NCBI RefSeq assembly: GCF_900582195.1
Contig: NZ_UTHA01000259.1
Span: forward strand, 33,848-97,847
Length of the DNA stretch: 64,000 bases
Direction of reading: 5' to 3'
DNA from: Pseudomonas viridiflava
Lineage (GTDB): Bacteria; Pseudomonadota; Gammaproteobacteria; Pseudomonadales; Pseudomonadaceae
The translations under genes were made by a program, and so were the position numbers. The first letter of the stretch is position 1. Each line of letters starts with the position of its first letter. The notes below the pieces were generated by a model. That model worked only from the letters and a program-made list of their open reading frames with translations, was not told where the DNA came from and did not search any database. This document shows, one piece after another, positions 35,710 through 44,486 of the stretch.

Positions 35710-35718
35710 TTATGCTCT

Positions 35719-36468
35719 CTATTTATGGAACCGTCCTTCCAGACGATGACGGGAACCTGGGTGAATCAGACGAGCCGCAGTAACCGGCTGACGCCCCGAC
35801 CACGTGCGGCGACGAATCAACAGGCATGGCTCACCCTTTTCAATCTGCAGCAGCTTGCATTCGGACGGCTCAGCGAGGATCGCCTCAACCACGTGCTCGC
35901 CTTCAGTCAGCGGCGCAACCTGGTTCAGATAGGCGTAAGGCGTTTGCAGGGTGAAGTCCTGCTTGAGGTATTCCGGGGCGACCAGCGCGTTGACGAAACG
36001 GTCTTCGATTTGCACCGGAATGTCGTTTTCGTAATGCACGATCAGCGAGTGGAACACCTTCTGCCCTTCGCGCATGTCCAGCGCCAATGCGCGCTCGGAA
36101 CCGGCGGCCTCTTCTTCGAGGGTGATGACCTGGCAGGTGTGGCGATGGCCACGGGAGGCGATTTCGTCGGCGATGTTGTGCACTTCGAACAGCGCGGACT
36201 GGCTCTTCGGTTCGGCGACGAAAGTACCGACGCCCTGCATGCGCACCAACAGGCCGTCGGCGGTCATCTCGCGCAGCGCGCGGTTGATGGTCATACGGCT
36301 GAAACCGAGTTGATTGACCAGCTCGCTTTCGGACGGCACGCGGTAGTGCGGCGGCCAGTTTCCGCTGTCGATCTGTTGGGTGATCATCTGTTTGACGCGG
36401 GCGTACAAGGGCGCCGGACTGTCGCCCATGTTCGCGGCCAACGGGGAGACTGGAGGCGGAGTCGGCAC
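35719..36468 (-). CDS. hutC: Histidine utilisation repressor HutC
   Basis: GntR/HutC-family repressor, 249 residues. The winged helix-turn-helix is at about 20-85 (VPSESELVNQLGFSRMTINRALREM, shown only in part here), followed by a UTRA ligand domain that binds urocanate. Divergent from hutF with 107 bp between the start codons. A TGTA-N2-TACA operator lies in that space, consistent with autoregulation and hutF control. Confidence 0.95.
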   Translation of the reverse strand: MPTPPPVSPLAANMGDSPAPLYARVKQMITQQIDSGNWPPHYRVPSESELVNQLGFSRMTINRALREMTADGLLVRMQGVGTFVAEPKSQSALFEVHNIADEIASRGHRHTCQVITLEEEAAGSERALALDMREGQKVFHSLIVHYENDIPVQIEDRFVNALVAPEYLKQDFTLQTPYAYLNQVAPLTEGEHVVEAILAEPSECKLLQIEKGEPCLLIRRRTWSGRQPVTAARLIHPGSRHRLEGRFHK

Positions 36469-36512
36469 GGTTGATCCCTGTTCATTGGATGAGGGTTGCT
36501 AGCTTGCCGGAG

Positions 36513-36541
36513 TTTACCGGGCAGGCAAACGTCTGTATATG
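36513..36541 (+). promoter_or_regulatory. Possible sigma-70 promoter of hutF
   Basis: TTTACC, 17 bp, TATATG. The -35 box is a weak match. The -10 box touches the HutC operator. No GG-N10-GC sigma-54 box was seen in this intergenic region. Confidence 0.4.
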
Positions 36542-36549
36542 TATATACA
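36540..36549. promoter_or_regulatory. HutC operator at hutF/hutC
   Basis: TGTATATACA, a perfect TGTA-N2-TACA palindrome, 27 bp upstream of the hutF ATG and in the divergent hutC promoter region. Confidence 0.75.
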
Positions 36550-36575
36550 AATAACACACGATGGGGTGCTGAACC

Positions 36576-37940
36576 ATGTCCGCCTTCTTTGCCGAACGCG
36601 CGCTGCTGCCTAACGGATGGGCCAACAATGTACGTCTTGAGGTCAGCGCCGATGGCCTGCTGACCCAAATTCAGGCCGATTCCACCGCAGACGGCGCCGA
36701 ACGGCTGAGCGGCCCGCTGCTGCCGGGGATGCCAAATCTGCACTCCCACGCCTTCCAGCGGGCGATGGCGGGATTGGCCGAAGTGGCCGGCAATCCCAAC
36801 GACAGTTTCTGGACCTGGCGTGATCTGATGTACCGGCTCGTCGGAAAAATCAGCCCGGATCAACTCGGCATCATTGCCCGCCAGCTGTACATCGAAATGC
36901 TCAAGGCCGGTTACACCTCGGTCGCTGAATTTCATTACGTGCACCACGGCAGCAATGGTCAACCTTATGCCGATCCGGCTGAGCTGGCCTTGCGCATTAG
37001 CCAGGCCGCAAGCGAAAGCGGCATCGGTCTGACCCTGTTGCCGGTGCTCTACAGCCACTCAGGTTTTGGCGGCCAGACGCCGAATGACGGCCAGCGTCGC
37101 TTTATCAACAGCACCGAAAATTACCTGAATCTGCAATCGCGTTTGCAGCCGTTACTGGCACAGCAAAAGGCGCAATCGCTGGGTCTGTGCTTCCACTCTT
37201 TGCGTGCGGTGACGCCGCAGCAGATCAGCGAAGTCCTGGCGGCCAGCGACAAGCAATGCCCGGTGCACATTCACATCGCCGAACAACAGAAAGAAGTCGA
37301 CGACTGCCTGAGCTGGAGCGGTCGTCGTCCGCTGCAATGGCTGTACGAAAACGCCGAGGTCGATCAGCGCTGGTGCCTGGTGCACGCCACCCACGCCAAT
37401 CCGGAAGAGGTCACGCTGATGGCCAAGAGTCGCGCCATTGCCGGGTTGTGCCTGACCACGGAGGCTAATCTGGGCGACGGGATTTTCCCGGCGGTGGATT
37501 TCCTCGCCCAGGGCGGACGTATGGGCATCGGTTCCGACAGCCATGTGTCGCTGAGTGTGGTGGAGGAATTGCGTTGGCTGGAATACGGCCAGCGTCTGCG
37601 TGATCAGCGGCGTAACCGTTTGTATGGCGCCGATCAGCCGATGGTCGGGCGCACGCTGTATGACGCGGCGCTGGGTGGCGGTGCGCAGGCGTTGGGGCAG
37701 CCGATCGGGGCACTGGAAGTGGGCAAGCGTGCCGATTGGATTGTGCTCGATGGCAACGATCCGTATCTGGCGACGGCCAATGGCGACGGAATTTTGAATC
37801 GCTGGTTGTTTGCCGGTGGCGATCGGCAGGTGCGCGATGTACTGGTCAATGGCCAGTGGGTGGTGCGTGATGGCCGGCATGCAGGGGAAGAGGACAGCGC
37901 TCGCGCCTTCACCCAGGTCTTGCGCGACCTTTTAGGCTGA
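36576..37940 (+). CDS. hutF: Formimidoylglutamate deiminase HutF
   Basis: Fourth step of the five-step pathway: N-formimino-glutamate to N-formyl-glutamate plus ammonia. 454 residues, amidohydrolase superfamily. Metal-binding pair NLHSHAFQRAM, further histidines in VHIHIAEQQKEV and LVHATHANPEE, and the metal-binding Asp in GIGSDSHVSLS. Its presence together with HutG shows that this strain uses the formate-releasing route rather than one-step HutE-type hydrolysis. It is a single gene on the + strand, divergent from hutCD. Confidence 0.96.
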   Translation: MSAFFAERALLPNGWANNVRLEVSADGLLTQIQADSTADGAERLSGPLLPGMPNLHSHAFQRAMAGLAEVAGNPNDSFWTWRDLMYRLVGKISPDQLGIIARQLYIEMLKAGYTSVAEFHYVHHGSNGQPYADPAELALRISQAASESGIGLTLLPVLYSHSGFGGQTPNDGQRRFINSTENYLNLQSRLQPLLAQQKAQSLGLCFHSLRAVTPQQISEVLAASDKQCPVHIHIAEQQKEVDDCLSWSGRRPLQWLYENAEVDQRWCLVHATHANPEEVTLMAKSRAIAGLCLTTEANLGDGIFPAVDFLAQGGRMGIGSDSHVSLSVVEELRWLEYGQRLRDQRRNRLYGADQPMVGRTLYDAALGGGAQALGQPIGALEVGKRADWIVLDGNDPYLATANGDGILNRWLFAGGDRQVRDVLVNGQWVVRDGRHAGEEDSARAFTQVLRDLLG

Positions 37941-37953
37941 CACAAAACAAAAA

Positions 37954-38042
37954 TGTGGGAGCGAGCCTGCTCGCGAAAGCGGTGTATCAGTTACATCTTC
38001 GTTAACTGACACGCCCCCTTCGCGAGCAGGCTCGCTCCCACA
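37954..38042. repeat. REPIN 7
   Basis: Inverted REP pair between the convergent hutF and lipocalin genes. The arms carry the GCGAGCCTGCTCGC variant. Confidence 0.9.
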
Positions 38043-38060
38043 TTTGTTTGGTGGCGTTAT

Positions 38061-38630
38061 TTAGTTCGAGGTCTTGGCCATCTGCCGATCCGACGCGCGC
38101 CAGATCAATCGCGTCGTGTCATACCCTTGCTGACGCGCCTTGCTCAGCAGCTCTTCACGCACCACACCGTTGACGGTCGGCGTGCGCGACAACAACCACA
38201 TGTACTTACGGCTCGGATCGCCGACGATGGCGGTCTTGTAGTCATCGCTGACGTACAACACCCAGTATTCGCCCTTCGCCACACCCGGAATCAGACGCGA
38301 GAACCATGTATCGAATTCGACCCAAAGCTTGTCGGTCTTGCCCGGCACCTGTGGATAAGCCGTGCCTTTGGCCTCTTCCCACTGCCAGTCCGGGGTCAGG
38401 CAACGATTGAGCACCGCGACATTGCCGTCAGGCTTGAGGGTGTAATGGGCTTCGGATTGCGCGCAATGGCGCTGGAAGTACATCGGCAAGCGCGCCAGTT
38501 CGTACCAAGTGCCCTGATAGCGCTTGAGATTTACGCTGTTGACGGTTTTCGGCGCCAACGGGTCGACGCCGGAAGTGGCGCAGCCGGCCAGTACCAGGCC
38601 GGCAAAAAGGATCAGCAATAACCGCTTCAT
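38061..38630 (-). CDS. blc: Outer-membrane lipocalin (Blc-like lipoprotein)
   Basis: 189-residue lipoprotein: signal peptide with lipobox VLAGC (acylated Cys at residue 17), then the lipocalin GxW motif YQGTWYELARLP and the WVEFDTWFSRLIPG and GEYWVLYV strands. Bacterial lipocalins of this type bind lipids in the outer membrane and are often stress-induced. It lies 30 bp downstream of the next small lipoprotein gene and is probably in one unit with it. Confidence 0.92.
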   Translation of the reverse strand: MKRLLLILFAGLVLAGCATSGVDPLAPKTVNSVNLKRYQGTWYELARLPMYFQRHCAQSEAHYTLKPDGNVAVLNRCLTPDWQWEEAKGTAYPQVPGKTDKLWVEFDTWFSRLIPGVAKGEYWVLYVSDDYKTAIVGDPSRKYMWLLSRTPTVNGVVREELLSKARQQGYDTTRLIWRASDRQMAKTSN

Positions 38631-38660
38631 TTTTCTTCTCCGTGGGCGCGAAGCCCCGGT

Positions 38661-38915
38661 TTACTTCAGGCCTTGGCCGGAAAACATCAGCACTTTGTCA
38701 CCGGCGTACTGCACGCTGATAAAGCTGTTCTTGTCGCCCCAAGTGCAACTGGACATGCCGAGCGCGCCCGAGCAATCGGTGGGCTTGCCGAGCAGAGTCT
38801 CGACTTCGGCCTTGGCCATACCGGCCGAGAGCTTCGAATAGTTTTCCTGATTGACCTTGCTGCATGCGGCCAACAGCACGCAAAACGTCAGAAGGGCGAT
38901 AGATCGCAGCGACAT
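38661..38915 (-). CDS. Small SmpA/BamE-like lipoprotein
   Basis: 84-residue lipoprotein of unknown role. The ATG at 38915 gives a signal peptide with lipobox LLAAC. The mature part (YSKLSAGMAKAEVETLLGKP) resembles the fold shared by BamE/SmpA and DUF3862 proteins. Two further cysteines (DCSGALGMSSC) may form a disulfide. The paired position with the lipocalin gene suggests an envelope role, inferred only. Confidence 0.8.
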   Translation of the reverse strand: MSLRSIALLTFCVLLAACSKVNQENYSKLSAGMAKAEVETLLGKPTDCSGALGMSSCTWGDKNSFISVQYAGDKVLMFSGQGLK

Positions 38916-39195
38916 GGTGTAACTCCTGGAACGAGGGGGATGGCATGGTGCCAACCAGAAGCTTAGAAGAGAAAACCCTCATCTGGTTCCGTGGGTGGAC
39001 GGCTATTTATTAGCCCGCCCGTCTGGCATTTGCCGATAAATCAGACACTTTGTAGGGCTATCGAGCATTTCGTCGCCTTTCGCCACAGACGCCTAATCTT
39101 TGGCGCGCCGCGGTCGAAATAAGAGCAGCGCAAAGCCCCCGAGTGTGGCAAATTGCCACCCTTTCTTGACCAGCCCCTTCGCGGTAGTTCATTCG

Positions 39196-41088
39196 ATGAC
39201 CAGAAACATGAAATTCAGCCACAAGATCCTGCTGGCTGCCGCCCTCGTGGTGGCCGTTGCGTTCGCCTGTTTCATCTTCTTCAACGATTATCGCCAACGT
39301 CAGGCCTTGAGCAGCAGCACCGAAGCGACCATGCAGGAGATTGGCAGCCTGACCACCAGCAACATCCAGACCTGGCTGGAAAGTCGTATTCAACTGCTGC
39401 AATCGCTGTCGCAGCAGGTCGCTGTCGACGGCAACGCGCCCGCCAGCCTGAAACGCATCATCGACCTGCCCGCCTACACCGGCAATTTCCAGCTCAGCTA
39501 TTTCGGCGGTGCCGACGGCGTGATGTTCTCGGTACCGGCCGGCAATCGCGCGCCGGATTACGATCCGCGCGCCCGTGGCTGGTACAAAGCGGCCAACAGC
39601 GCGCAACAGACCATCGTCACCGAACCGTACATCGCCGCCTCGTCGGGCAAACTGGTGATCACTGTCGCCACCCCCGTGCAGCGCCAAGGGCAGATGCTCG
39701 GCGTCGCCGGTGCCGACATCGACCTGACCAGCGTCAGCGCGATCATCAACTCGCTGAACTTCGGCGGCCACGGCCACGCGTTCATCGTCAGCGCCGACGG
39801 TAAGATCCTGATCCACCCGGACAGCAAACTGGTACTCAAGACCCTCGCCGAGGCCTATCCGAACGGCGCGCCGAAGGTCAGCCCGGGCCTGAAAGAAGTC
39901 GAGTTCGACGGCAAGACCCAGTTGATCTCCTTTACCCGCGTCAACGGCGTGCCATCGGCCGACTGGTACGTGGCGCTGGTGCTGGACAAAGACACCGCGT
40001 TCTCGATGCTCAGTGAGTTCCGCACCTCGGCGCTGATCGCCATGGTTATTGCCGTGGTGATCATCATCGGCCTGCTCGGCATGCTCATCCGCGTGCTGAT
40101 GCAACCACTGCTGACCATGGGCCGCGCGATGCATGATATCGCCGAAGGTGAAGGCGACCTGACCAAACGTCTGGTGATCCACGGCAACGACGAGTTCGGC
40201 GCACTGGGCACCTCGTTCAACCGTTTCGTCGAACGTATCCACACCTCGATCCGCGAAGTGTCCTCGGCCACCGGCCAGGTCAACGAAGTCGCCCTGCGCG
40301 TGGTCGCAGCGTCGAACTCGTCGATGTACAACTCCGACCAGCAGGCCTCGCGCACCAACAGCGTCGCTGCGGCGATCAACCAGCTCGGCGCCGCCGCGCA
40401 GGAAATCGCCCAGAACGCCGCTCTCGCCTCGCAGCATTCCAGCGACGCGCGCAGCCTCGCGGTCGACGGTCAGCAGGTGGTGGATAAAACCATTCACGCC
40501 ATGCAGCAGCTGTCGGCGAAGATCAGCGACTCCTGCGGCAACATCGAAACCCTGAACAGCAACACGGTGAACATTGGCCAGATTCTCGAAGTGATCACCA
40601 GTATTTCCCAGCAGACCAACCTGCTGGCGCTCAACGCCGCGATCGAAGCGGCGCGTGCCGGTGAAGCCGGTCGTGGTTTCGCCGTGGTGGCCGACGAAGT
40701 GCGCAACCTCGCGCACCGCACCCAGGACTCGGCGCAGCAAGTGCAGAAGATGATCGAAGAGTTGCAGGTCGGCGCGCGGCAGGCGGTGAGCATCATGACC
40801 GAGAGCCAGCGCGAGAGCGAAAGCAGCGTCGGCATCGCCAACCAGGCCGGCGAGCGCCTGGGTAGCGTGACTCAGCGGATCGGCGAGATCGACGGGATGA
40901 ACCAGTCGGTGGCCACCGCAACTGAAGAGCAGACGGCGGTGGTCGAGTCGATCAATGTCGATATCAACGAGATCAACACGCTGAATCAGGAAGGTGTGGA
41001 GAACTTGCAGGCGACGTTGCGGGCGTGTTCGGATCTGGAGCAGCAGGCGGCGCGGTTGAAGCAGTTGGTGGGTAGCTTCCGTATTTAA
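39196..41088 (+). CDS. dCache-type amino-acid chemoreceptor (PctA/CtaA-like)
   Basis: Methyl-accepting chemotaxis protein, 630 residues. TM1 at about 12-31 (SHKILLAAALVVAVAFA), a periplasmic dCache_1 domain to about 275, TM2 at about 278-300, HAMP, then the signalling domain with QQTNLLALNAAIEAARAGE. The amino-acid binding motif of PctA-type receptors is complete: Tyr122, Arg127, Trp129, Tyr130, Tyr145 and Asp174, each one position from the PctA residue. Strong prediction: an L-amino-acid (or related amine) sensor. ATG 39208 (MKFSHK) is an alternative start. Confidence 0.92.
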   Translation: MTRNMKFSHKILLAAALVVAVAFACFIFFNDYRQRQALSSSTEATMQEIGSLTTSNIQTWLESRIQLLQSLSQQVAVDGNAPASLKRIIDLPAYTGNFQLSYFGGADGVMFSVPAGNRAPDYDPRARGWYKAANSAQQTIVTEPYIAASSGKLVITVATPVQRQGQMLGVAGADIDLTSVSAIINSLNFGGHGHAFIVSADGKILIHPDSKLVLKTLAEAYPNGAPKVSPGLKEVEFDGKTQLISFTRVNGVPSADWYVALVLDKDTAFSMLSEFRTSALIAMVIAVVIIIGLLGMLIRVLMQPLLTMGRAMHDIAEGEGDLTKRLVIHGNDEFGALGTSFNRFVERIHTSIREVSSATGQVNEVALRVVAASNSSMYNSDQQASRTNSVAAAINQLGAAAQEIAQNAALASQHSSDARSLAVDGQQVVDKTIHAMQQLSAKISDSCGNIETLNSNTVNIGQILEVITSISQQTNLLALNAAIEAARAGEAGRGFAVVADEVRNLAHRTQDSAQQVQKMIEELQVGARQAVSIMTESQRESESSVGIANQAGERLGSVTQRIGEIDGMNQSVATATEEQTAVVESINVDINEINTLNQEGVENLQATLRACSDLEQQAARLKQLVGSFRI

Positions 41089-41104
41089 GGCGCTGCCACT
41101 GACC

Positions 41105-41170
41105 CCTTCACGAGCAGGCTCGCTCCCACATTGGAATGCATTTCAAAGTGGGAGCGAGCCTGCTCGCGAA
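41105..41170. repeat. REPIN 8 (short spacer)
   Basis: REP arms about 20 bp apart between the convergent chemoreceptor and DUF924 genes. One arm has TTCACGAG instead of TTCGCGAG. Confidence 0.88.
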
Positions 41171-41194
41171 GAGGAACTCAGCCGCAACGAAGAT

Positions 41195-41797
41195 TTAGAA
41201 CCTGGAACCCGGCTCGGAAAGAAACACCAACTCTTCAGCCGTTGACTCCCGCCCCAACACCGCATTGCGATGCGGAAACCGGCCAAACCGCGCAATCACC
41301 TTCTGATGCCGCTCGGCATAATCCAGATTGTCAGCAAACACCGCTCGCTGCGCTTCCGGCTGTTCAGCCACCAGTTCGATAAATCGGGAAACTGCCTCGT
41401 TCTGCACCGCGAGGTTTTCGCAGTGTTCGAACACCAGATAAATGAACACACGCTGAATCGGTTTCAACTGCCGATCAAAATCCGCCGCAATGCCTTGCGC
41501 GACGAGTTTCTGCGCGCGCAGATCACCGGAGAACGCTTTGGGAGTATCGCGAAAGATCATTCGCGGCAGTTGATCGAGCAACAACACCAGCGCCAGCCAA
41601 CCTTCGGGACGTTGCGTCCACTCGGTCAATTCACCGACCAGGGCCTGATCGACAAAGACCCCGAAACGCTCACGCGCGTCGAGGTCTTGGCTGTCTCGCT
41701 TACCGAACCACAACTTGCCCTTGTCAGCCGCTATCTCGTCGGGGGATTCGGCTTGTCCGAACCACCAATCGAGCAACGGCTGCCAGGGCGCGGTCAT
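41195..41797 (-). CDS. DUF924 family protein
   Basis: 200-residue soluble protein of the DUF924 family (TPR-like helical fold). Family stretches WFGQAESPDEIAADKGKLWF, LVLLLDQLPRMIFRDTPKAF and YLVFEHCENLAVQ are present. No catalytic residues are known for the family. It begins 3 bp after fbp on the same strand, so it is probably co-transcribed with it. No further function can be stated. Confidence 0.9.
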   Translation of the reverse strand: MTAPWQPLLDWWFGQAESPDEIAADKGKLWFGKRDSQDLDARERFGVFVDQALVGELTEWTQRPEGWLALVLLLDQLPRMIFRDTPKAFSGDLRAQKLVAQGIAADFDRQLKPIQRVFIYLVFEHCENLAVQNEAVSRFIELVAEQPEAQRAVFADNLDYAERHQKVIARFGRFPHRNAVLGRESTAEELVFLSEPGSRF

Positions 41798-41800
41798 GGT

Positions 41801-42811
41801 TTATTCCTTGTGGTAGGCCGTAGCGCGTGCAACTTCTTCTTTCGAACCGAGGAACACCGCTACACGCTGGTGCAGGCCTTCCGGCTGGATGTCGAGAATA
41901 CGCTGGTGACCGTCGGTGGACGCGCCGCCCGCTTGTTCCACGAGGAACGACATCGGGTTGGCTTCGTACATCAGACGCAGTTTGCCTGGCTTGGACGGCT
42001 CACGGCTGTCGCGCGGGTACATGAACAGACCGCCACGGGTCAGGATGCGGTGTACGTCGGCAACCATCGCCGCGACCCAACGCATGTTGTAGTTCTTTTT
42101 CAGCGGACCTTCTTCACCGGCCAGCAGCTCGCCCACATAGCGTTGTACCGGGGCTTCCCAGTGACGCTGGTTGGACATGTTGATGGCGAATTCCTGGGTC
42201 GATTCAGGAATGGTGATGTCTTCGTGAGTCAGCACGAAGCTGCCCATTTCGCGGTCGAGGGTGAAGCCTTTGACGCCGTCGCCCAGGGTCAGTACCAGCA
42301 TGGTTTGCGGGCCGTAGATCGCGTAACCGGCAGCAACTTGCTGAGTGCCTGGCTGCAGGAACGCTTTCTCGTTCAGCGGCTCGTTCTGGCTCAGGTATTC
42401 GTTCGGGCAACGCAGTACCGAGAAGATGGTGCCGACCGGGGCGTTGATGTCGATGTTCGACGAACCGTCCAGTGGGTCGAATACCAGCAGGTAGGCGCCT
42501 TTCGGGTATTTGCCCGGGATCTGGTAGGCATTGTCCATTTCCTCGGACGCCATGCCGGCCAGGTGACCGCCCCATTCGTTGGCTTCGAGCAGGATCTCGT
42601 TGGAGATCACGTCGAGTTTCTTCTGCACTTCGCCTTGGACGTTTTCAGTGCCCATGCTGCCCAGAACACCGCCCAGGGCGCCTTTGGACACGGCGTGGCT
42701 GATCTCCTTGCAGGCACGCGCCACCACTTCGATCAGGAAACGCAGATCGGCAGGAGTGTTATTGCTGCGGGTCTGCTCAATCAAATAGCGACTCAGGGTA
42801 ACGCGGGACAT
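41801..42811 (-). CDS. fbp: Class I fructose-1,6-bisphosphatase
   Basis: Gluconeogenic enzyme: fructose-1,6-bisphosphate to fructose-6-phosphate. 336 residues, usual length. The metal-site motif DPLDGSSNIDINAPVGT is intact, as is the C-terminal GKLRLMYEANPMSFLVEQAGG substrate site. It is essential for growth on organic acids and fits an organism that lives on amino acids and acids. It is followed directly by the DUF924 gene. Confidence 0.97.
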   Translation of the reverse strand: MSRVTLSRYLIEQTRSNNTPADLRFLIEVVARACKEISHAVSKGALGGVLGSMGTENVQGEVQKKLDVISNEILLEANEWGGHLAGMASEEMDNAYQIPGKYPKGAYLLVFDPLDGSSNIDINAPVGTIFSVLRCPNEYLSQNEPLNEKAFLQPGTQQVAAGYAIYGPQTMLVLTLGDGVKGFTLDREMGSFVLTHEDITIPESTQEFAINMSNQRHWEAPVQRYVGELLAGEEGPLKKNYNMRWVAAMVADVHRILTRGGLFMYPRDSREPSKPGKLRLMYEANPMSFLVEQAGGASTDGHQRILDIQPEGLHQRVAVFLGSKEEVARATAYHKE

Positions 42812-43022
42812 GGACGGCTCCGGTGGAATGGGGGGCTAAAAACCCGCGCAGTTTACAGGGAGTCTGAAACCGTAGCGAGCGAAGACGCCCGGTAACGTGC
42901 GTTGGGGTGTAATTGCCTGTATGAGACGTGATTGTCGGTGGAGAGTTCAGGTAGCGGGTTTAGCGTAGACCGAAATCGGACCAAGGTTGATCGGCTGGGA
43001 TATGTATTGATTGAAAGGCCGC

Positions 43023-43099
43023 CTTCGCGAGCAAGCTCGCTCCCCACATTGGATATGCGTCGTTCACATATCCACTGTGGGAGCGAGCCTGCTCGCGAA
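43023..43099. repeat. REPIN 9
   Basis: Inverted REP pair between fbp and the DUF3999 gene. An extra C in CTCCCCACA breaks one arm. The 310-bp gap otherwise holds nothing recognised. Confidence 0.88.
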
Positions 43100-43121
43100 T
43101 GGCGCGCAGCGCCAGCCATTA

Positions 43122-44486
43122 TCAGGTGTTGGTTGGCGGCTTGCGCAAAAGACTCGCCGCCATCGCCCCAAGGAATACCACACTCAATAACAACACCGCC
43201 CACAAGCCAATCTTCTTCCAATTGGTCTCAGCCACCGCCGCCGTCGTCGCCGTAGAAGTCTGCGTAACAACCGCCTCACCCTGAACCACAGCTTTACCCA
43301 ATGCCGCCAGCTTCTCCGGTTTGAAATCGGGAATAAGCGTCGCCAATGGCAAGTTCGCTGTTTTCACCGTCGGATTACCCAACGCCAGACTGTAAGGCCC
43401 CTCCCCGCGCGCGAGGAAGATCACCTGCGTCGCCCGCACCGCATATTTCAGACTCGGCGCCTGCTCACCCAGACCGCCGCCGCGCTCATCCACCGTCAGC
43501 TTCAACTGCTGCACGGTCTGCCCGTAGAGCTGCAATTCGTTCTGCTGCACGTCCTGATTATTCTGGGTCAGGCGGTACAGCAAGCCACTGCTCAGCGTCT
43601 GCCACGGCAAACTGCTTTCACGGCGCCCTGCCAGCGTCACCGGTGCCAGACTGTTCGGCTGTTTCAGCTCGACCTGCACGCGCTCGACGTTCAGCCCCAT
43701 CGGCAACTGCCAGGTGTATTCCCCGGCCTTGGCGCTGCTGCCGGCCAACGCCTGCGACCAGACCAACGGCAGCGGCACGTTGCGCGGATCACTGCTTTTC
43801 AATTGGGCTGCCGTGAGGACCGGAGCCGAATTCGGCGACTCCCACAACAGCCGCACATAACGCGCCGAATGCCCCGGCAACGTCACCTCGTGCTGCTCGA
43901 TGCGCTCATCGGAAAAGGTCAGCCGTGCCACCTGCCCTTCGCCCCACGGCTGCCAGTGCTGCAAGTCATCGCTGGCCTCGATGCTGAAACGCTGGAAGCC
44001 GTCGCGCTCGCTGGTCCAGTCGAGGATCAACTGCTGCAACGGCGCCTTGATCGCACTCGCATCCAGCAGCCAGCCGCGCAGAACCTCTTCACCCGCCTCT
44101 AGTTGACTGGACGGCTGAACTTCGACCAGCGTGCCGCTGGTGGTCGATTGCACGCGTACGTTCGGCGCGCGCTCACTGGCGTCGGCGGCGTTGTACAGCG
44201 GAAACCACTTAACCTCATGCAACTGGCCGTCGTCGCGAGTCTGCGCCGACTCGCGCGCCAGGGCATAAGCCTGAGGTTCGCCGGCAGCGTTGAACACACG
44301 CAGATCACTGAGATCGGTCTGGCGCGCCTGCAATTGCACGCTCAGCGGCAATTCAAGGCGATACCACGGGCCGCTGCCGCTTACCGCCAGCGGCACCTGC
44401 GTGGCGAAGTCCGCCGGTTTTTCCTGAGCGCCGGCGACCATCACCACGCCCAACGCCAACCAACCCAGATTCAGCATGCGACTCAA
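43122..44486 (-). CDS. DUF3999 family membrane-anchored protein
   Basis: 454 residues: signal peptide (LGWLALGVVMVAGA), a large periplasmic beta-rich part (WYRLELPLSVQL, GHSARYVRLLWES, typical of carbohydrate-binding-like or jelly-roll domains), and one C-terminal helix (IGLWAVLLLSVVFLGAMAASLL) with a short cytoplasmic end. The TTG at 44486 was chosen as start because AAGGAG lies 7 bp upstream and TTG overlaps the stop of the DUF2339 gene (TTGA). An ATG three codons later is possible. Always seen beside DUF2339 genes. The function is unknown. Confidence 0.88.
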   Translation of the reverse strand: MSRMLNLGWLALGVVMVAGAQEKPADFATQVPLAVSGSGPWYRLELPLSVQLQARQTDLSDLRVFNAAGEPQAYALARESAQTRDDGQLHEVKWFPLYNAADASERAPNVRVQSTTSGTLVEVQPSSQLEAGEEVLRGWLLDASAIKAPLQQLILDWTSERDGFQRFSIEASDDLQHWQPWGEGQVARLTFSDERIEQHEVTLPGHSARYVRLLWESPNSAPVLTAAQLKSSDPRNVPLPLVWSQALAGSSAKAGEYTWQLPMGLNVERVQVELKQPNSLAPVTLAGRRESSLPWQTLSSGLLYRLTQNNQDVQQNELQLYGQTVQQLKLTVDERGGGLGEQAPSLKYAVRATQVIFLARGEGPYSLALGNPTVKTANLPLATLIPDFKPEKLAALGKAVVQGEAVVTQTSTATTAAVAETNWKKIGLWAVLLLSVVFLGAMAASLLRKPPTNT

